NCBI GenBank assembly: GCA_014773175.1
Contig: VXCM01001539.1
Span: forward strand, 1 to 64,000
Direction: 5' to 3'
DNA: 64,000 nucleotides
DNA from: Lucifuga dentata
Taxonomy: Eukaryota > Chordata > Actinopteri > Ophidiiformes > Bythitidae
Under the pieces are notes generated by a model, which was not told the DNA's origin, did no database searches, and saw only the letters and a program-made list of their open reading frames with translations. Each line of letters starts with the position of its first letter. Position 1 is the first letter of the stretch. Positions 1 to 12,895 of the stretch are shown piece after piece. The position numbers were made by a program, and so were the translations under genes.

Positions 1-664
1 GGGCGACGGCGTGACGTGGGGATGTAGAATGAGACACAGGAGGAGGCAGGCTGAGATGTAGACACAGAAGTGACATCATCATAATCAGAGCTTCTGGCTG
101 CGGCTCAGACAGTGATACGTGAGAAAGGCAGAGGATCAACGTGGAACAGAGTAATACATTTTGTTCCATTGTCACAGCTTACATAGGCTGTGACCAGACA
201 GGATGTTTTTTTTTTTGTTTTTTTTTCTCTCGTGCTCAAATACAAAGTGCAGAGACAGCAAAATGTCAAAAGGGGCCAAGGGCAGTTACAACTTGGAATC
301 TATTAAATTAGCTTTAGCTATCTAATCTAAAACAACAAAAGCAACGGTGTAGGGCAGTTATGGATCTGAGCTTAAAGGGAGAAGTGAGTAACCAACACAT
401 CTACAGAGATGGTATATGAAAAGACCTAAAAAGAAATACCCCTATTTGTCAAAGTAACTTATGAATATGCATGCAAATGAAAACAGATATGAGCCAAATC
501 TCTTATCTCAAGCTAACCTTTTATTTTATGTCAGAGAAGTCTGATGCTCCTGATTTTTTACAGTGGCTAATCAGTTAATTACTTTTGGGAGAACAAATGG
601 CCTTTTTGAGAAGTTTCAGTTGGATTTTAGTACATAAAATTTGCTTATATAATTAATGATCTCT

Positions 665-1432
665 TTTTTTCAAACTGATTCAGGAAGATCATCAGTTTTA
701 GTTCTGGATCTCAGTTCAGCCTTCAATATAGTTGATTGGGCGATCCTCCTGGCCATCTGAAATGCTGGGTCATCATGTCTGGAAAAGCTTGAAATTACTT
801 TGAAACTTCCGGACTGAACTTCTGTGCTGGCACTGGAGACGATGGGTCTTGATGCTCAAAAGTGCTTTCTGGGATCCCCCATGGGCTTGTGCTCGGTCCA
901 ATTTCTTCCTCTATTCAAATGCTACCTTTAGGCCAGCTAAATAATAGATTGCCCCAATTTCTACTCATATATGGCTGACACAGATATACCAAGTAATGTG
1001 ACCCAAGTAATCTTAATGGAGCTTTTATTCTCTACATAAAACATAAAGATTAAAGCAGTCCTATGCTTGAAAAACTTTTTTTTTTTTTTAATAGTTATCC
1101 ATGCCTCCATCATGTCTTGTTTGGACTTGAACTCTGTTCTCTGGAACCAGTAAAAGTCTCTTGCATCCTCTTGCTCATCCAAATTCAGCAGCTTGGGTTA
1201 CTGTTACAAAAACAAGGGCACACCATCCGAATCCTTCACTTCACTGGTTACCTTTAGGTTATCTTTGGAATTGACTATTTAAAATTTAATTGATTACTTT
1301 TAACGTATGACCGGGTTTGGCCCAAAGCTGTATCAGAGCTTTTCCATATGTATGATTCAGTGTACAGCCTGAGATCCTCAGATGAGGCCTGTCTTATTTT
1401 TTCCCAAGTCTAGACTGAAAACTAAAGGTAAC
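665..1432 (+). mobile_element. Decayed L2-type LINE fragment (reverse transcriptase region)
   Basis: Conceptual translation across several frames recovers a decayed non-LTR reverse transcriptase. SSVLVLDLSSAFNIVDWAIL resembles the LLLDLSAAFDTVDH block, LGSPMGLCSVQFLP resembles GVPQGSVLGPLLF, and YMADTDI stands where YADDTQ is expected. After this come remnants of the L2 3' region, including RILHFTGYL (normally HSLHWLPV) and SLRSSDEA-like sequence near 1370-1390. Many stops and frameshifts show that it is inactive. The block order fits L2 or a near relative; a CR1-like assignment cannot be excluded by eye. Confidence 0.75.
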
Positions 1433-2010
1433 AATTATGCCTTAACCAAATATATCCAACCAAGGCTTTAGAGACTTTATGAAAACTCACCTCCAAACAT
1501 CAGGCTAGACAAGTCAGTAAAATGTTTAAACTAACATCTATTAGGAATTTTTAGCTTTATGTATATTCTTAGTGTTAGGTGTTTGCTTCTTTGTCTTAAC
1601 TTCTTCCTTTTTATCAGTTAATGGGAACGATTTCTGGCTTTTCATTTATTTTTCTACTTCTATTTCTCCTTTTATCTAATCCTGTTTTATCTTAATCTTT
1701 AAAACATCATGGAGGTAGTTCAGAAAACTGATTCAACATGTTGATAAGGGCAAACAGTGTTACATAACCATGTTCCCTCGTTCATAAATGGTTGTTATCT
1801 GCATCTTTTATCTTTTGCATTGAAAGAGGTGTTGCAAACAGCTTCTTCCAGTTTTCTTAGTTCAGTTAATACCAACAAGTTTGTTGGCAGGAATATGAGA
1901 TACTTGGATTTACTTGGATTAATGTTTGAAAGCGTAACCTAATTAGTATTTAAGAGATTTTTCACAAAACCAGCAAAGAATAGTCGGTTTGGAACTTTTT
2001 CCGCTTAAGC

Positions 2011-2013
<3 letters not shown>

Positions 2014-2060
<47 letters not shown>

Positions 2061-2069
2061 TCTCTCTTT
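2014..2069. repeat. (CT)n microsatellite
   Basis: A nearly perfect CT dinucleotide run of about 56 bases with one CCC interruption near the right end. Confidence 0.97.
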
Positions 2070-5000
2070 CATCCACAAGACATCCACAGCACCCTAGCAT
2101 CCTAACCCCCTGAGTGCTTTAATTACAAATCCTCTGTTAAACCTACCTTATAGCGCACATCTATAGTCGCAGTGCAGCAATTCACAGTTACAGCTTTGTT
2201 TACTGTACATCCTGATTTATTGGTCTGAAGAGATGTTTTCCCCAGGAAATATTATTATACTATTTCTTGAAAGTTAAGACACTAATTGAAATGAAAAAAA
2301 TTCTGGCAATTGTATCCTATGGCGGATTATGAAAGGATGCAAATAAGAGTAGATCCATATATTGTTCCAAAGCCGTTTTGACATATTTTCAACAGTTACA
2401 GATACAAATCCAGAAGATAATGTTTGCAACACCGCTGTACAATGAAATTGCATTTTTTTTTTTTAAACATTTGATGTCAAGGTGATGACATTAAAAGTCT
2501 GGCTTTATATTGGCAAAAAAGCAAAATCTGAGGACTTTTGGGCCTTGGCAGAGGCATGTGCTTTCTGTACTTTGGAATGAAACTCTTAAAATATGCCAAA
2601 CATGCATTTACAGTAAATTAATTACTGTGTCTTAATGCCTGATGTTTAGCGGAAGCTGCCTGGTCTGATACACTGACAGCTTGATTGCTGCACAGTCAGC
2701 CACACAGCAGAAACGCTGCTCTATTCTTACGTTACCAAGCTCATCTTTCCCTGTTAAACAATGCTACAGCCTGTGGTGTTTCCATGCTGCGCGAACAAGT
2801 TTTAATCAGTTCATGGAGGAAATGAAGACGCGGCGCACAACAACAGGCAATGCATCATGGTATGGGGACAGAGAGCTAGGGGCTGTTTGATATAACCTTT
2901 AGTATGCACTGCATCTTATTTGTCAGAGCAAAATGGTAGCGGCGAAGATAAATCCTCATCATCCACCATACGTATTGCCTCAAGTAGACCCCATTCAAGC
3001 TCCTGTTCATGCATGCCATTATTTTAACATGTATATCAGGAAGTACCACTCCACCCAAGAATTGTGTGCAGTCAGCTCACAACCGTGATGTATGTATTAT
3101 CCTGAGGATGCCTCTTCCTCCTGCATGCAGACTGCAAACACTGAGGCGATAAGGTCGGCGATGCGGAATGAAATGGTGTGCTGATGCTCAGCCAATCAGA
3201 ATAATCATACAGGTTTTTCTGTGCTACAGCAGGTGCGAGGGGTTGGATGAATACCGTTATCCCTCCATGAACTAATTTCGCGCTCACTTCAACACAGGTA
3301 CCAACCGTTAATCATTCTGAGGAATTAACACAATCCATTCAGATAAAAGCATTAACCAGCGTAAGGAGTCAATCTTACATCGGCTCATTTTGTGATTTTA
3401 CAATTACTGTAGCCACAACAGCAATTTAGGAATTAACTGAGGAGAAGTGTAGCAATCCCATGTATGCAGTTCACAAAATAAGTTTTAGTGTTAGCCTCAA
3501 ATAAAAGAAAACTTCCACACATCCTTAAAAGCTCGTCTTTACTGAGACGCAATCCAATGATCAACAACTACACTGCATAGCACACCCCCGTGTAGGCGCA
3601 GGACCCTGCCTTCCAGTTTTTCAGGGCCATTACCCTGTTGGTCACAAACTAAATGGCAATGAATGATGTTAAGAACGTCCCGTAGAGGAGAGGAACAAGA
3701 AGATAACGGAATCACCTTAATGGTTCCCTGGTGAATAACAAAGGGAGAGAAAGAGGACAGACATGTTGGATGTGGTTTAACAAGAGCTTTCAAGTTTAGG
3801 AAGAAACAGTTTCTTTACTGTTTTACCACACACCCACGCACATGCACACACGCGTACACACACGCACAAACACAAGAACTTGATTGATATATGGGCAAGC
3901 TCATATTATCAGTTGATATTTTATTTCCCAGATTTATCAGTATTAGCATACATGTTAGCAGAAAAGCAAACAGAAATTGCAGTACATAAACGTGTTACAT
4001 GCTACATTTTTATGCATGAATCTTATTTTTCGTAATTAAACCTTGGTAATATATCACTTTTTATCCATAGCTATTATTTAATCATTCAATTGGCAGTGAA
4101 CTTGTGAATATTTCTGTTCAACATTTAATCCAGGCAGTTTATTCACTATTACCATCACTAATACTAGCCAATATATAGCAAGAAATATGTATTGGCCTCA
4201 AAAATCCAACATTGGTTGGATTCTAATAGAAACCATGAACAAGCTTTTATATTGATATGTTTTTAATGATGTAAAAAAAGCAAAGTTATCAGTTTCTTTC
4301 CATTACATACTGTAGAATAATTAAAATGTCATCCTGTTTCTTTTATTGTTTTATTTTGTCTTATATTCTTTTGCTTTTTGTCCCACTGAAACACACTTTA
4401 CCTGTTTTTTTCTGTGCAAATCAATATGATCTGCTCTTCATCTGTTGCATGTTTGTGATCACAGTGAAGAGATGGAGTTCAGAAAATCCCAAATAAGTAG
4501 TTATTTTTTCAGATCAATTATGTTTAGAATCATGAATCTCAGGTGTACTGAAGCCACATAACAGACATGGATGACAATGCAGCCTAAGTTGGGACCCGGT
4601 TTGTGCACATTTGCAATATTTTGCAAGCAGAGCAAAACTTTTTTTCTGTAGATTTCTTTACAAACATGCAAACTTTTAATACGTTTGCCTTAAATTGGAT
4701 TTTCTTTACTATCTAATCCTCCTTTGAAGTTTGACTCTCAAGCTCACAAGAGTGAAGAGGGCAGAGAAAACACTTTGGAGATAGACAAACTTTTATCTAT
4801 CCTTCAGAATCCTTCCTTACAGGTGATGAATATTAAACACCATCTCCACAATTCCCCACACGGAAATCATCTTACATTCTTCCTTCTATGTCCCTCCTTT
4901 TTTCATCTTGGCTGCATTTTTTCTACTTTGTCCAATCTCCATTTCCTTTCCTCTGCTTGTATCTGCTATTCAACTCCTGTTTTTCACCTTCTTGTGCCTC

Positions 5001-5421
5001 CTTTTATTTGCCGATGGCTCAAACCTCTTCCCCTTCTTTCTCTCTCCCACTCTGCCCTTCATCACGCCTTCAAGCCAGGTTTTCTGAGGAGAATCCTTCC
5101 TGGTGTGATCTACATAGTCAGTCATGTGAGCATCAAGCTGGCTTTGTCCCAGGGCCAGGCCGCCATTATGAAGACTGACTGGCCACAGCAGCGCCCACAC
5201 ACTTGGCAGACTCACAGAGACCCCCTGCTGCCTCTCTCAAACGGGCCCTTTCTCTAACAGCAGAATGCTGGCGCCACCTCAGTCAGTGAACTTCATAGGT
5301 GCCCCGGCGAGCTGTCCTGCAATCTTGACTGCTTTGCCGAGCGTTTAAAATTAAAAGCCTGTTTATGCCACAATAGTGGAACAATCCTCTTCTGTTTCTG
5401 CTCTCGCTGTTCTCCTCTGTA

Positions 5422-5927
5422 GCCCCTTTCAGACATGCACCCCACTTTATTTGAAAGAATCAATTTTTCATAAAAGTAGCATCGGCAATTTTACTCGGTA
5501 CAACCGAGTAAAATTTCTATAACACTTCCTTCAAGGCACAAGTGTGAATAAATGCAGTCACACTACCAGCAAAGGCGTGCACAAGATTGCACGTGCTCTG
5601 ACGGTTTTGTGTATTGCAGGGAGACTAGAAAGTGATGCTTTAAATTCTGAGCCTAGATCACACAACTTTCACAAGTGATAAAATGGCTGGTCTGCTGCAG
5701 AAATTTGAGAGCTGCTCTACAACCACGCCAAAGACGAGATAAGCAAACGGCTAAACACACGAGAGACGCCATTGAGTAACTGACTCTCGCCACGTTGCTG
5801 TTAACAATCTCTTGCTTTGTGTATTATAGGTAACTTCCTGCATTACCCAGTCTTGCCTGGTAGATGCCAAATATCATGTGAGAATTGTGCCTCTATCCAT
5901 AAAGGTCCTGGCATGTTTGAACAGAGC
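5422..5927. mobile_element. Possible non-autonomous DNA transposon remnant
   Basis: The left end reads CCCTTTCAGACATGCACC and the right end, on the other strand, reads GCTCTGTTCAAACATGCCAG. The shared TTCAgACATGC core suggests degenerate terminal inverted repeats about 500 bases apart. Inside is a 13-bp perfect inverted repeat (5487-5499 and 5503-5515, spacer ACA). No target-site duplication was settled. Confidence 0.3.
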
Positions 5928-7801
5928 TTTTATAGCACTTTGCTGCAAAGGAGAGCTACGTTTGAATGGCCAAAAGCACCGCTTTAACAAATAGGTGATG
6001 CCAGCAATTTAACAGATTCCATGACTGCAAGGGGCTTATCAGAGATGGAAGGATGTCAGAGGTGCCTCAAGGAGAGAATAAGTGAAACAGGGCTGGAGAA
6101 CAGCATGGCTATTAGACAAAGCCTCCTGGCAGATGAGCATTACACGCTCGCTTCCACCAAATTCTGTCAGCCTAGCCCTCAGTCTGAAGGACACCTAGAT
6201 AGATAGCTGAGAATACCTGGGCTCCAGACTGTTGCAACTCTCAGCTCACCTAATAAAATTCTTGTATGCCTCAGACATTGCTCCTCACCTTTTCCTCTGC
6301 AGAATATTCAGTACAAAGTGAAATAATGCCAGATTTCCTTTAAGGTTCCTCGTGTAACAAACAAAGAGATGTGATCTCAGCGTCATCAAAGAAAGGTCCT
6401 GAATGTGACTTTTGTGCAATAACGCTGATGAATAAGCACCAGACTTTACTGTTATGTTCCTGGAGTGGCAGGATACAGTACGATGCAGCATTGCAACACA
6501 ATGAAATACAGTCCCAGCGTTTGACAGCTCCCAAGTGTAGGCTGAGTAATAAACTTTTATGTGTACTAATACATCCTGTAAAACATCAGTCATAAAGCCT
6601 GTCTGCTCCTGAAGGTGACATGCTCCCCTACTGGATATTTCATCACTGAACTGAGGAAGCAATTTCATAGTTGAAAAAAAAATGCAGAGGTCTGTCCATC
6701 CTTGGCAATTGGATAAAACAGATCTTTATCTGCATTCACAGGTGCCAAATCTCTATTGAAGTTGCAATTATATGTCTTGATAAAATCAAAAACAATCTTA
6801 TTTAATAACGTTAAAACGAAACTGATTCTCAATCGACCAATGATCAACTGTGTGGTCCAGCAAACCACGGGAAAACCCTCATAAAAAAAAAAAAAAAAAA
6901 AAAGCTACCTCTGAGAAAAAGCATTAATTTTTTTTGCCTGTATCCCTCCTCTCGGAGAACAAGGCTGGATTAATGTGATTTTGTAAAGTGCATGCTAAAT
7001 CTCCTATTAGAATCCCACAGTAGTTAAATCCCAACCATCTCCTCATTCCTCCCTAGCTGATACCGATAAATCTACATGACAGGGCTCGTCGTGAGGCTGC
7101 TGAATTAAACATGCCAACGTTCACGCTCTCCTCCTCCCTCTCACTGGGAGAACAGAGCAGAGGGATGGACGGGGACGGTGGACTGTGAGAGGAAAAGTGT
7201 CCTGACATCCATCCCGCTGAGCTGTCAAACACGTGCTGTGACCATCGCTGTGTGGAACTGTGGGAGCTGTGGGAGCTGTGGAGGGGAGATGTTTACCGGC
7301 AGTGTGCGTGGACTTGATTATTCACAACGTATTCCATGTTGACAGTTCATACTGAGGGCCAGAGGTTTGATAAGGCACTGATTCATCACCCCATTGTTCA
7401 ACCTGCCACTATCATCCTCCTACATCTAGCTACATCAAGCTACATCAAGCTGAAATCAGACCTATAATTCTACCTCACGACACACGCTGAAGTGTGTGTG
7501 TGGTTAAAGGGGACATAGCAGGTGAGACAGCAGGAAGACAGCAAACAGATTCTGTGTCTGTATGGAATGACCGTTGTCTTGTTCTTTCTGCATTCTCCTA
7601 ATTAGTGTGCGTGTGTTTGAGATGTTTATGCGTAGTTTCAGAATGATTAATGAATGTTTATACACAGTGTGACATCTTTTGCGCTCTTCTGCTTGTGTGT
7701 GTGTGCGTGCGCACGTGCATGTTCACTGCATGCATGACAGGGTGCAAAAGCAAAGTCTGTACAGATCCAACATGACAAGCTGCCTTGTGGACAGACCACA
7801 C

Positions 7802-7804
<3 letters not shown>

Positions 7805-7838
<34 letters not shown>
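7805..7838. repeat. (GA)n microsatellite
   Basis: An uninterrupted GA dinucleotide run of 34 bases. Confidence 0.97.
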
Positions 7839-7840
<2 letters not shown>

Positions 7841-8342
7841 CTATTTTTTTCTTGTTTGTAAATGGGTATAATTTCCTGACAAGATACAAGATAGAAGCGG
7901 AGGAAGCTCTGATTACCTTATTCAATTTGTGTACCATATGTGAAGTCATCCTTACTTAAAGCAAATAATATTCTGAAAACCAAACAAAACTCTCAGACCT
8001 GCAGAATTGCCTGAAACATTTAACAAACTCATCAGCCTGATTATCATGTACTTGACTGACATGTCAGAGATGTTGGCTGAAGTTTAAGTCATTTGCTCTG
8101 TTAGATTGTATTTATATAGAAGGCGTATGACAAGATAGGTCATGCTTTTATATTGGTTTTCAGACAGCTAAGAATCCTTAGAGAAACCTGATTATACTTG
8201 AAGGATTTAAAGAACACAGTTGCTACACGTGGTGAGTGGTGTTGCTCACATACTTGCAGTATGTCAGTCTGGATGAAATACTATATCCACTAGGTGGCAA
8301 TGTAAGCACCAAAACATCACTACTTTTCAGCATTGGAACATC

Positions 8343-9070
8343 TTAAAGGACCATGCCCACCCATTTTGCATGTTTGAGCCTAATATATTTAATTTTCATA
8401 CATGTTACGTTACTGACAACCATTTCCNCATTTTGCATGTTTGAGCCTAATATATTTAATTTTCATACATGTTACGTTACTGACAACCATTTCCTAAAGG
8501 ATAAAACAATATTTCAGCTTTCCTGATATTTTGCAAAACCTCTTAATCTTTCAAAATCAAATATTCAAGCAATATACCCACTTTAAAAATTGATGTTTCG
8601 CCTGCTAATAGTTACGCAGCCTTATGAAGTCACAGTTGTTTAAATTTCTTGATAAACGCAGGTCTTCTTTTCGGACTATATTCCCCAGTGGAGACATACA
8701 TGCACTCCGTGCTTTTTAATCACACTTAAACATTAAAATTACGAAACTTTGAAAAAACCTGAATACACATCTTATTCACGATGATGATTACCTATCCCAA
8801 GAACATTTCAAGTATCAACAAGTTGATTTTAATAGTGCACCAGAATGAACTGNGATTACCTATCCCAAGAACATTTCAAGTATCAACAAGTTGATTTTAA
8901 TAGTGCACCAGAATGAACTGAAACCAATGGTGGTGTGGAAGGTAGGAATTTTTTTTTTTAACTCACCGTTCCAGTAGTATGCTTAGGGAAATGATTGTCA
9001 GTAACCTTATGTGTATGAAAATTGAATATATTAGGCTTAATTATGCACAATTACCAGTATGGTCCTTTAG
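8343..9070 (-). mobile_element. TTAA-flanked MITE copy 1 (with two assembly duplications)
   Basis: It begins TTAA then AGGACCATGCCC and ends AGTATGGTCCT then TTAG. The terminal inverted repeats are about 90 bases and include a TTTTGCATGTTTGAGCCTAA block. It lies in reverse orientation to the copy at 20133. Its 728 bases include two duplicated segments at N8428 and N8853; removing these 135 bases leaves about 593, in line with intact copies of 566-580. There is no coding capacity. Confidence 0.9.
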
Positions 9071-10380
9071 AAACTACTTCTGAGTTCAATCTACAGTGTA
9101 AACAAAGATGGCGACGATTGAGGAAATTTCATGCCAACTATGAGAACCGTAGTTGTCACTGTGGAGCAGTGCTGAGACATCAGACTGCAATGTTTGTGAA
9201 AACTAATAGGTCACTGCAAATTAGCGTGATATACAGGCATGAACAGAGTAGCACTGGGTGTGTGGGAGCAGCAAGGGGGGTGGGGGGTGACTCTGGGACC
9301 CTGGATATATCAAGATAGAGCTGTATTCCACCAGATGTTTGCTGACATGTGAGATGAAAAGAGAACATCTGCACCTCCCATACAGTGATCTAGCTCCTGC
9401 TGTCTGTCGTCTCTCTTCCTCATTACACGTTCCCAATCACTTTCCTCTCACTCTGTTTAGCTTGTCACATTCTACTTTCCAAATAATTGCATCTGCACGA
9501 AAAACGCATCCACAAACACTCATATTATCTCTTTTCGCATTTTGGATATATCCTTTTATTTCTGAAACAAATTCCTCACATCCTTCCTCGTAAAAGAACA
9601 GAAACTGCAGAGGCTGCTATGACAGTGAGATTATTAGAAAGGACAGCCAGGGATGTCTGGCTGGGTAATTTAATGAGCAGGTGTGCAGAGGAAGAATTAA
9701 TAAGACAGGCTGGGAAAAAGGAGTGCAGCACATATTTAAACACTGTTCAGCTTTCTATTCATAAATAATGAAGTAGATAATAAAGCATCAACACATTTTA
9801 TGACATGGTACAAACATCTCATGTTGGGTAGAATTCCTAAAACAGCGCCAGACGTAACGTGTCGATAAGGTCAAATAACGCCATACAACCATATTCCCTC
9901 TTCCATAAATGCTTGTTACTGGCATCTTTTTCTACAGGATTTTTGTATTTAGATGTCAGGGAAGCGACTCATAAAACATATCATCATGAAAAATTAAGAC
10001 CTATTTCAGGCTGTTGGTAAATTTCAGCAGAAGCTGGGTTAAATTTTAAGTTGTATTTGCCTCGTGTTGCTAATCATTTTTTAAATGGAGCGTTTTGATC
10101 TGATCTTGCACACATTCAAGTGGTACCGCGCTTCTTCCTCAAGTCTCATCCTCCGTGCTCTGTATCTTCTCCCTCATACGCAACACACACATACACACAC
10201 ACCCCTCCTGTGCACTGGACTTCTGCTTGTGTGGGGATGCTGTTGTAGCTTTCTGTCCCTCCTTTTTTAAAATGCAGAGCTATAAAGCAGAGAATTTAGG
10301 ATTTCTTTGATGATTAGATGTGTAAATTTCGCCTTGACACCAGATGAAGCAGTATGAAGCATGGCTCTTAAAAATTAAGT
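9071..10380. other. Non-coding region
   Basis: No gene or repeat family is recognised. Small open frames here overlap one another on both strands and show no family resemblance. Confidence 0.7.
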
Positions 10381-11355
10381 AGTAGTGTGGACGGGGCGGA
10401 TTGGGGTCTGGGGGGGAGGTTGTTGGGTCCTGCTGGCTGTGTGGGGGAGTCTAAGCCAGGGGGTCTGCTGTATGTGTGTCTGGCTTCGGGTGTCTGGGTT
10501 CCGCCCCTTGCCTGGATGCTGGGTCTCACCCTCGTCGGCTTGGTGGGCTGTGCTCATGTGCGGGGTGTGGGTGTGTTGACCCTTGACCCCTCATGCCCCA
10601 CCGCTGGCATTCTACCCCTGTGGTGTTGTGGCCCGTGTGGTGCGGGGCTGNTCCGTGGGGGGCGGGGCTTTGGGGGTGTGCTTCGGGATGTGGCCTGGCC
10701 TGCTCTTCCAGTGGTCTGCTTGTCTGCTTCGGTGCATGTGGGTGCCCTTCCTGGCTCCTGGGCTCGTCCGTTGTCCTAGTTCTCCTCTGTCTCCCTGGGG
10801 CTCTGCGTCCTGGGTGTCTTTTCGTCTGGGGTGTCCTGCCCGGCCATGTGGCTTCTGTCGGGCTTGGAGAGGTCCCCGTATTATGGTAAGGTTCTGTGTT
10901 TAGATCCGGCCTGACACACCGGCTACAATTGCGATCCGATCTTAAGCTGTGATCTGGGTCTCTGACGTTGCTGGACCAGTGTTTGAGGCCATCACCACCA
11001 CTTAGTGCTGGGTGTTTCTCAGGGGGATCAGGACTCTGGGGATCTGGATTTGATGCATGGACCTTCACAAACTAAATAAGTAGACTGTTTATTGCTGTCA
11101 CTGTCTATGTGTTGTTGTTTGTCCTGGTCTGTTGTGTTGTGGGGTTTTAGCCTCCTTGGTGTTTCTCAGATTAAACCACTACACTGGTTATTACTGGTTA
11201 TTACTGGTTATTACTGTCACTACTCTGTGTGTTTTTGTCTTTGTGTTGTTGTCAAGGTGTTTAGCCCTCCTTGATAGAAATTGTTTATTAGTTTTAAATA
11301 AAGCGTAATAGGTTGGTCAAGGAGGGCAGGTGAAGGTGACACACACACACACACT
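10381..11355 (+). mobile_element. GC-rich block, probable 3' UTR of a non-LTR retrotransposon
   Basis: The first half is G/T-rich on the plus strand and far more GC-rich than its AT-rich surroundings, with abrupt edges. It then becomes AT-rich, contains a triplicated ACTGGTTATT unit near 11187-11217, has AAATAAAGCG near 11295, and ends in a (CA)n tail at about 11339-11355. A strand-biased body followed by a polyadenylation-like signal and a simple tail is typical of LINE 3' ends (L1/Tx1-type in fish), but no coding block is present, so the family is inferred. Long frames across it, interrupted by N10651, reflect GC richness and are not taken as genes. Confidence 0.45.
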
Positions 11356-11465
11356 CACCTATGCCCTATATACAGTATTATCTGTCTGTTGCTAGATTAA
11401 ATTGCATATATATAAAAAATGGTTATGTCATTCTTGGCATACACCACAACTATATATGCAGACAG

Positions 11466-11496
<31 letters not shown>

Positions 11497-12762
11497 AAAA
11501 TTAAGCAGTTTATTAATCTTTATTAGCTTTCAACAACATGTCATGAATTGGACAAAGATGCGCTGATTAATATAAGGGAAGCTCCATGAATGAGCTCAAA
11601 TTATGCTTGTAGTTAGTGTGATTTTTTTTTTTTTTTTTAAATCCTGCCTGTTCTGTCTAAATTCACAGTCTAGGAAAAACAAAGGAAAGAAATGATGATG
11701 AATCAGTGCACTGTTCAACACTAAGATACATACTAGATAGCACAAGGTTATCAGGAAGGGTATATTTGAAGCAGATATAACAATATATGGACCAGTGGTA
11801 GAGATAAAAAGCTCACAGCAGGAAGGTTGGTGAAGTTCGCCGTGGAGACTAACCTATTGTTGCTGTTTTGTGCACTGGAGCCTTCTGAAATATTATTTGC
11901 CACACTTGCTTTCATTTTTCAAGCCTTTGCCTTCTGCAAACCTGCCCAGTAAGCTTACTGTAGTTTCTCTATTTTTGCCGCTTTTTTCCCTCTTCAGCAG
12001 TCACTCTATATCTTCCTCGGTAGAGTGAAAATACATCTCTACAGGCAACATCTTACTTTCATCTCTCCTCAGCGTTGTTACGCAATAGCTGCGCTCGATT
12101 TCATTTTATTTCTCAGAAATAAAAACATACTATGCCTTTAACTTGTTTTGTTTTATTCCGTGCAAGTCTTTATTCCTAGGCGAACTTGTTCCTTTTATTT
12201 TAATTTACAGGAAGACCCTCTATAGGAATATCAGCCTGCCATGTCATTTATAAACTGTAAGGTTCTCAACCCATTACTCTGTTAAACCGAGGCCTTTTGA
12301 ATACTTTAAGGAGAAGTTCAATGAATATGAATATTTAAAGCAGAGTCCTGTGGTGCTCCTTGTTAAATTGTTAAATCCCCTTTTCTTACTCGTTTTCAAT
12401 GCCAGCAGAGCGAAACTGGCAATCATTACTTTTCTCAAGGTGTAAAGTCACTGTGCTGGCACTGCTTTCTGAAGAAAGGTGGGTGGAAGTACAAACACAC
12501 CTAAAAAAAATACAGAGCGAGGGAAAAGAGAGGTGACAGAGAGATGTATTTTCCACACATGGATTAACAATCCATTATTCATAGGTGCACTGGGCTCAGC
12601 ATCAACACAAACATAGCAGTAACCCGATTCTGCTGTACCGTACTGACGCTTAACATCGCCTCTTTGCTCTCTGGGATCACAGACGGCACAAAGCACAAGG
12701 CACAGCTCTCATATCTACCTACACAGCAGATCAATACCAGAAGTACTCTTAAAGCTCTGGTC

Positions 12763-12895
12763 AAAGCTCTGCATGCCGTGGAAAAAGCTGAAAAAAAATA
12801 AAAAATTAAAAAAAAAAAATCCAGAAGCNAAAGCTCTGCATGCCGTGGAAAAAGCTGAAAAAAAATAAAAAATTAAAAAAAAAAAATCCAGAAGC
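12763..12895. other. Assembly-type direct duplication around N12829
   Basis: Bases 12763-12828 and 12830-12895 are identical 66-mers separated by a single N. The pattern matches three other N sites in this window and is best read as unmerged contig ends. Confidence 0.88.

Larger units (their letters stand above)
1433..8342. other. Non-coding region left of the first MITE
   Basis: No gene is recognised here. It holds the (CT)n at 2014-2069, a possible DNA-transposon remnant at 5422-5927, a (GA)n at 7805-7838, and short tandem copies of a CTACATCAAG-like unit near 7425-7452. Open frames such as 4724-5257 and 6285-6668 show no family resemblance and look like chance. It is presumably trim44 intron or downstream DNA. 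Confidence 0.7.

Noticed and set aside
4724..5257. 177-codon plus-strand frame
   Set aside because: Leu/Ser/Phe/His-rich product of a CT-rich strand, no family resemblance and no splice context.
8362..8494. Tandem repeat or CRISPR-like pair of 66-mers
   Set aside because: Only two copies, exactly identical and split by N; an assembly join explains it, and CRISPR arrays do not occur in a vertebrate nuclear genome.
10526..11068. 180-codon minus-strand frame
   Set aside because: It lies in the GC-rich block, contains an N, is Pro/Arg/His-rich without domain features, and overlaps equally long frames on the other strand.
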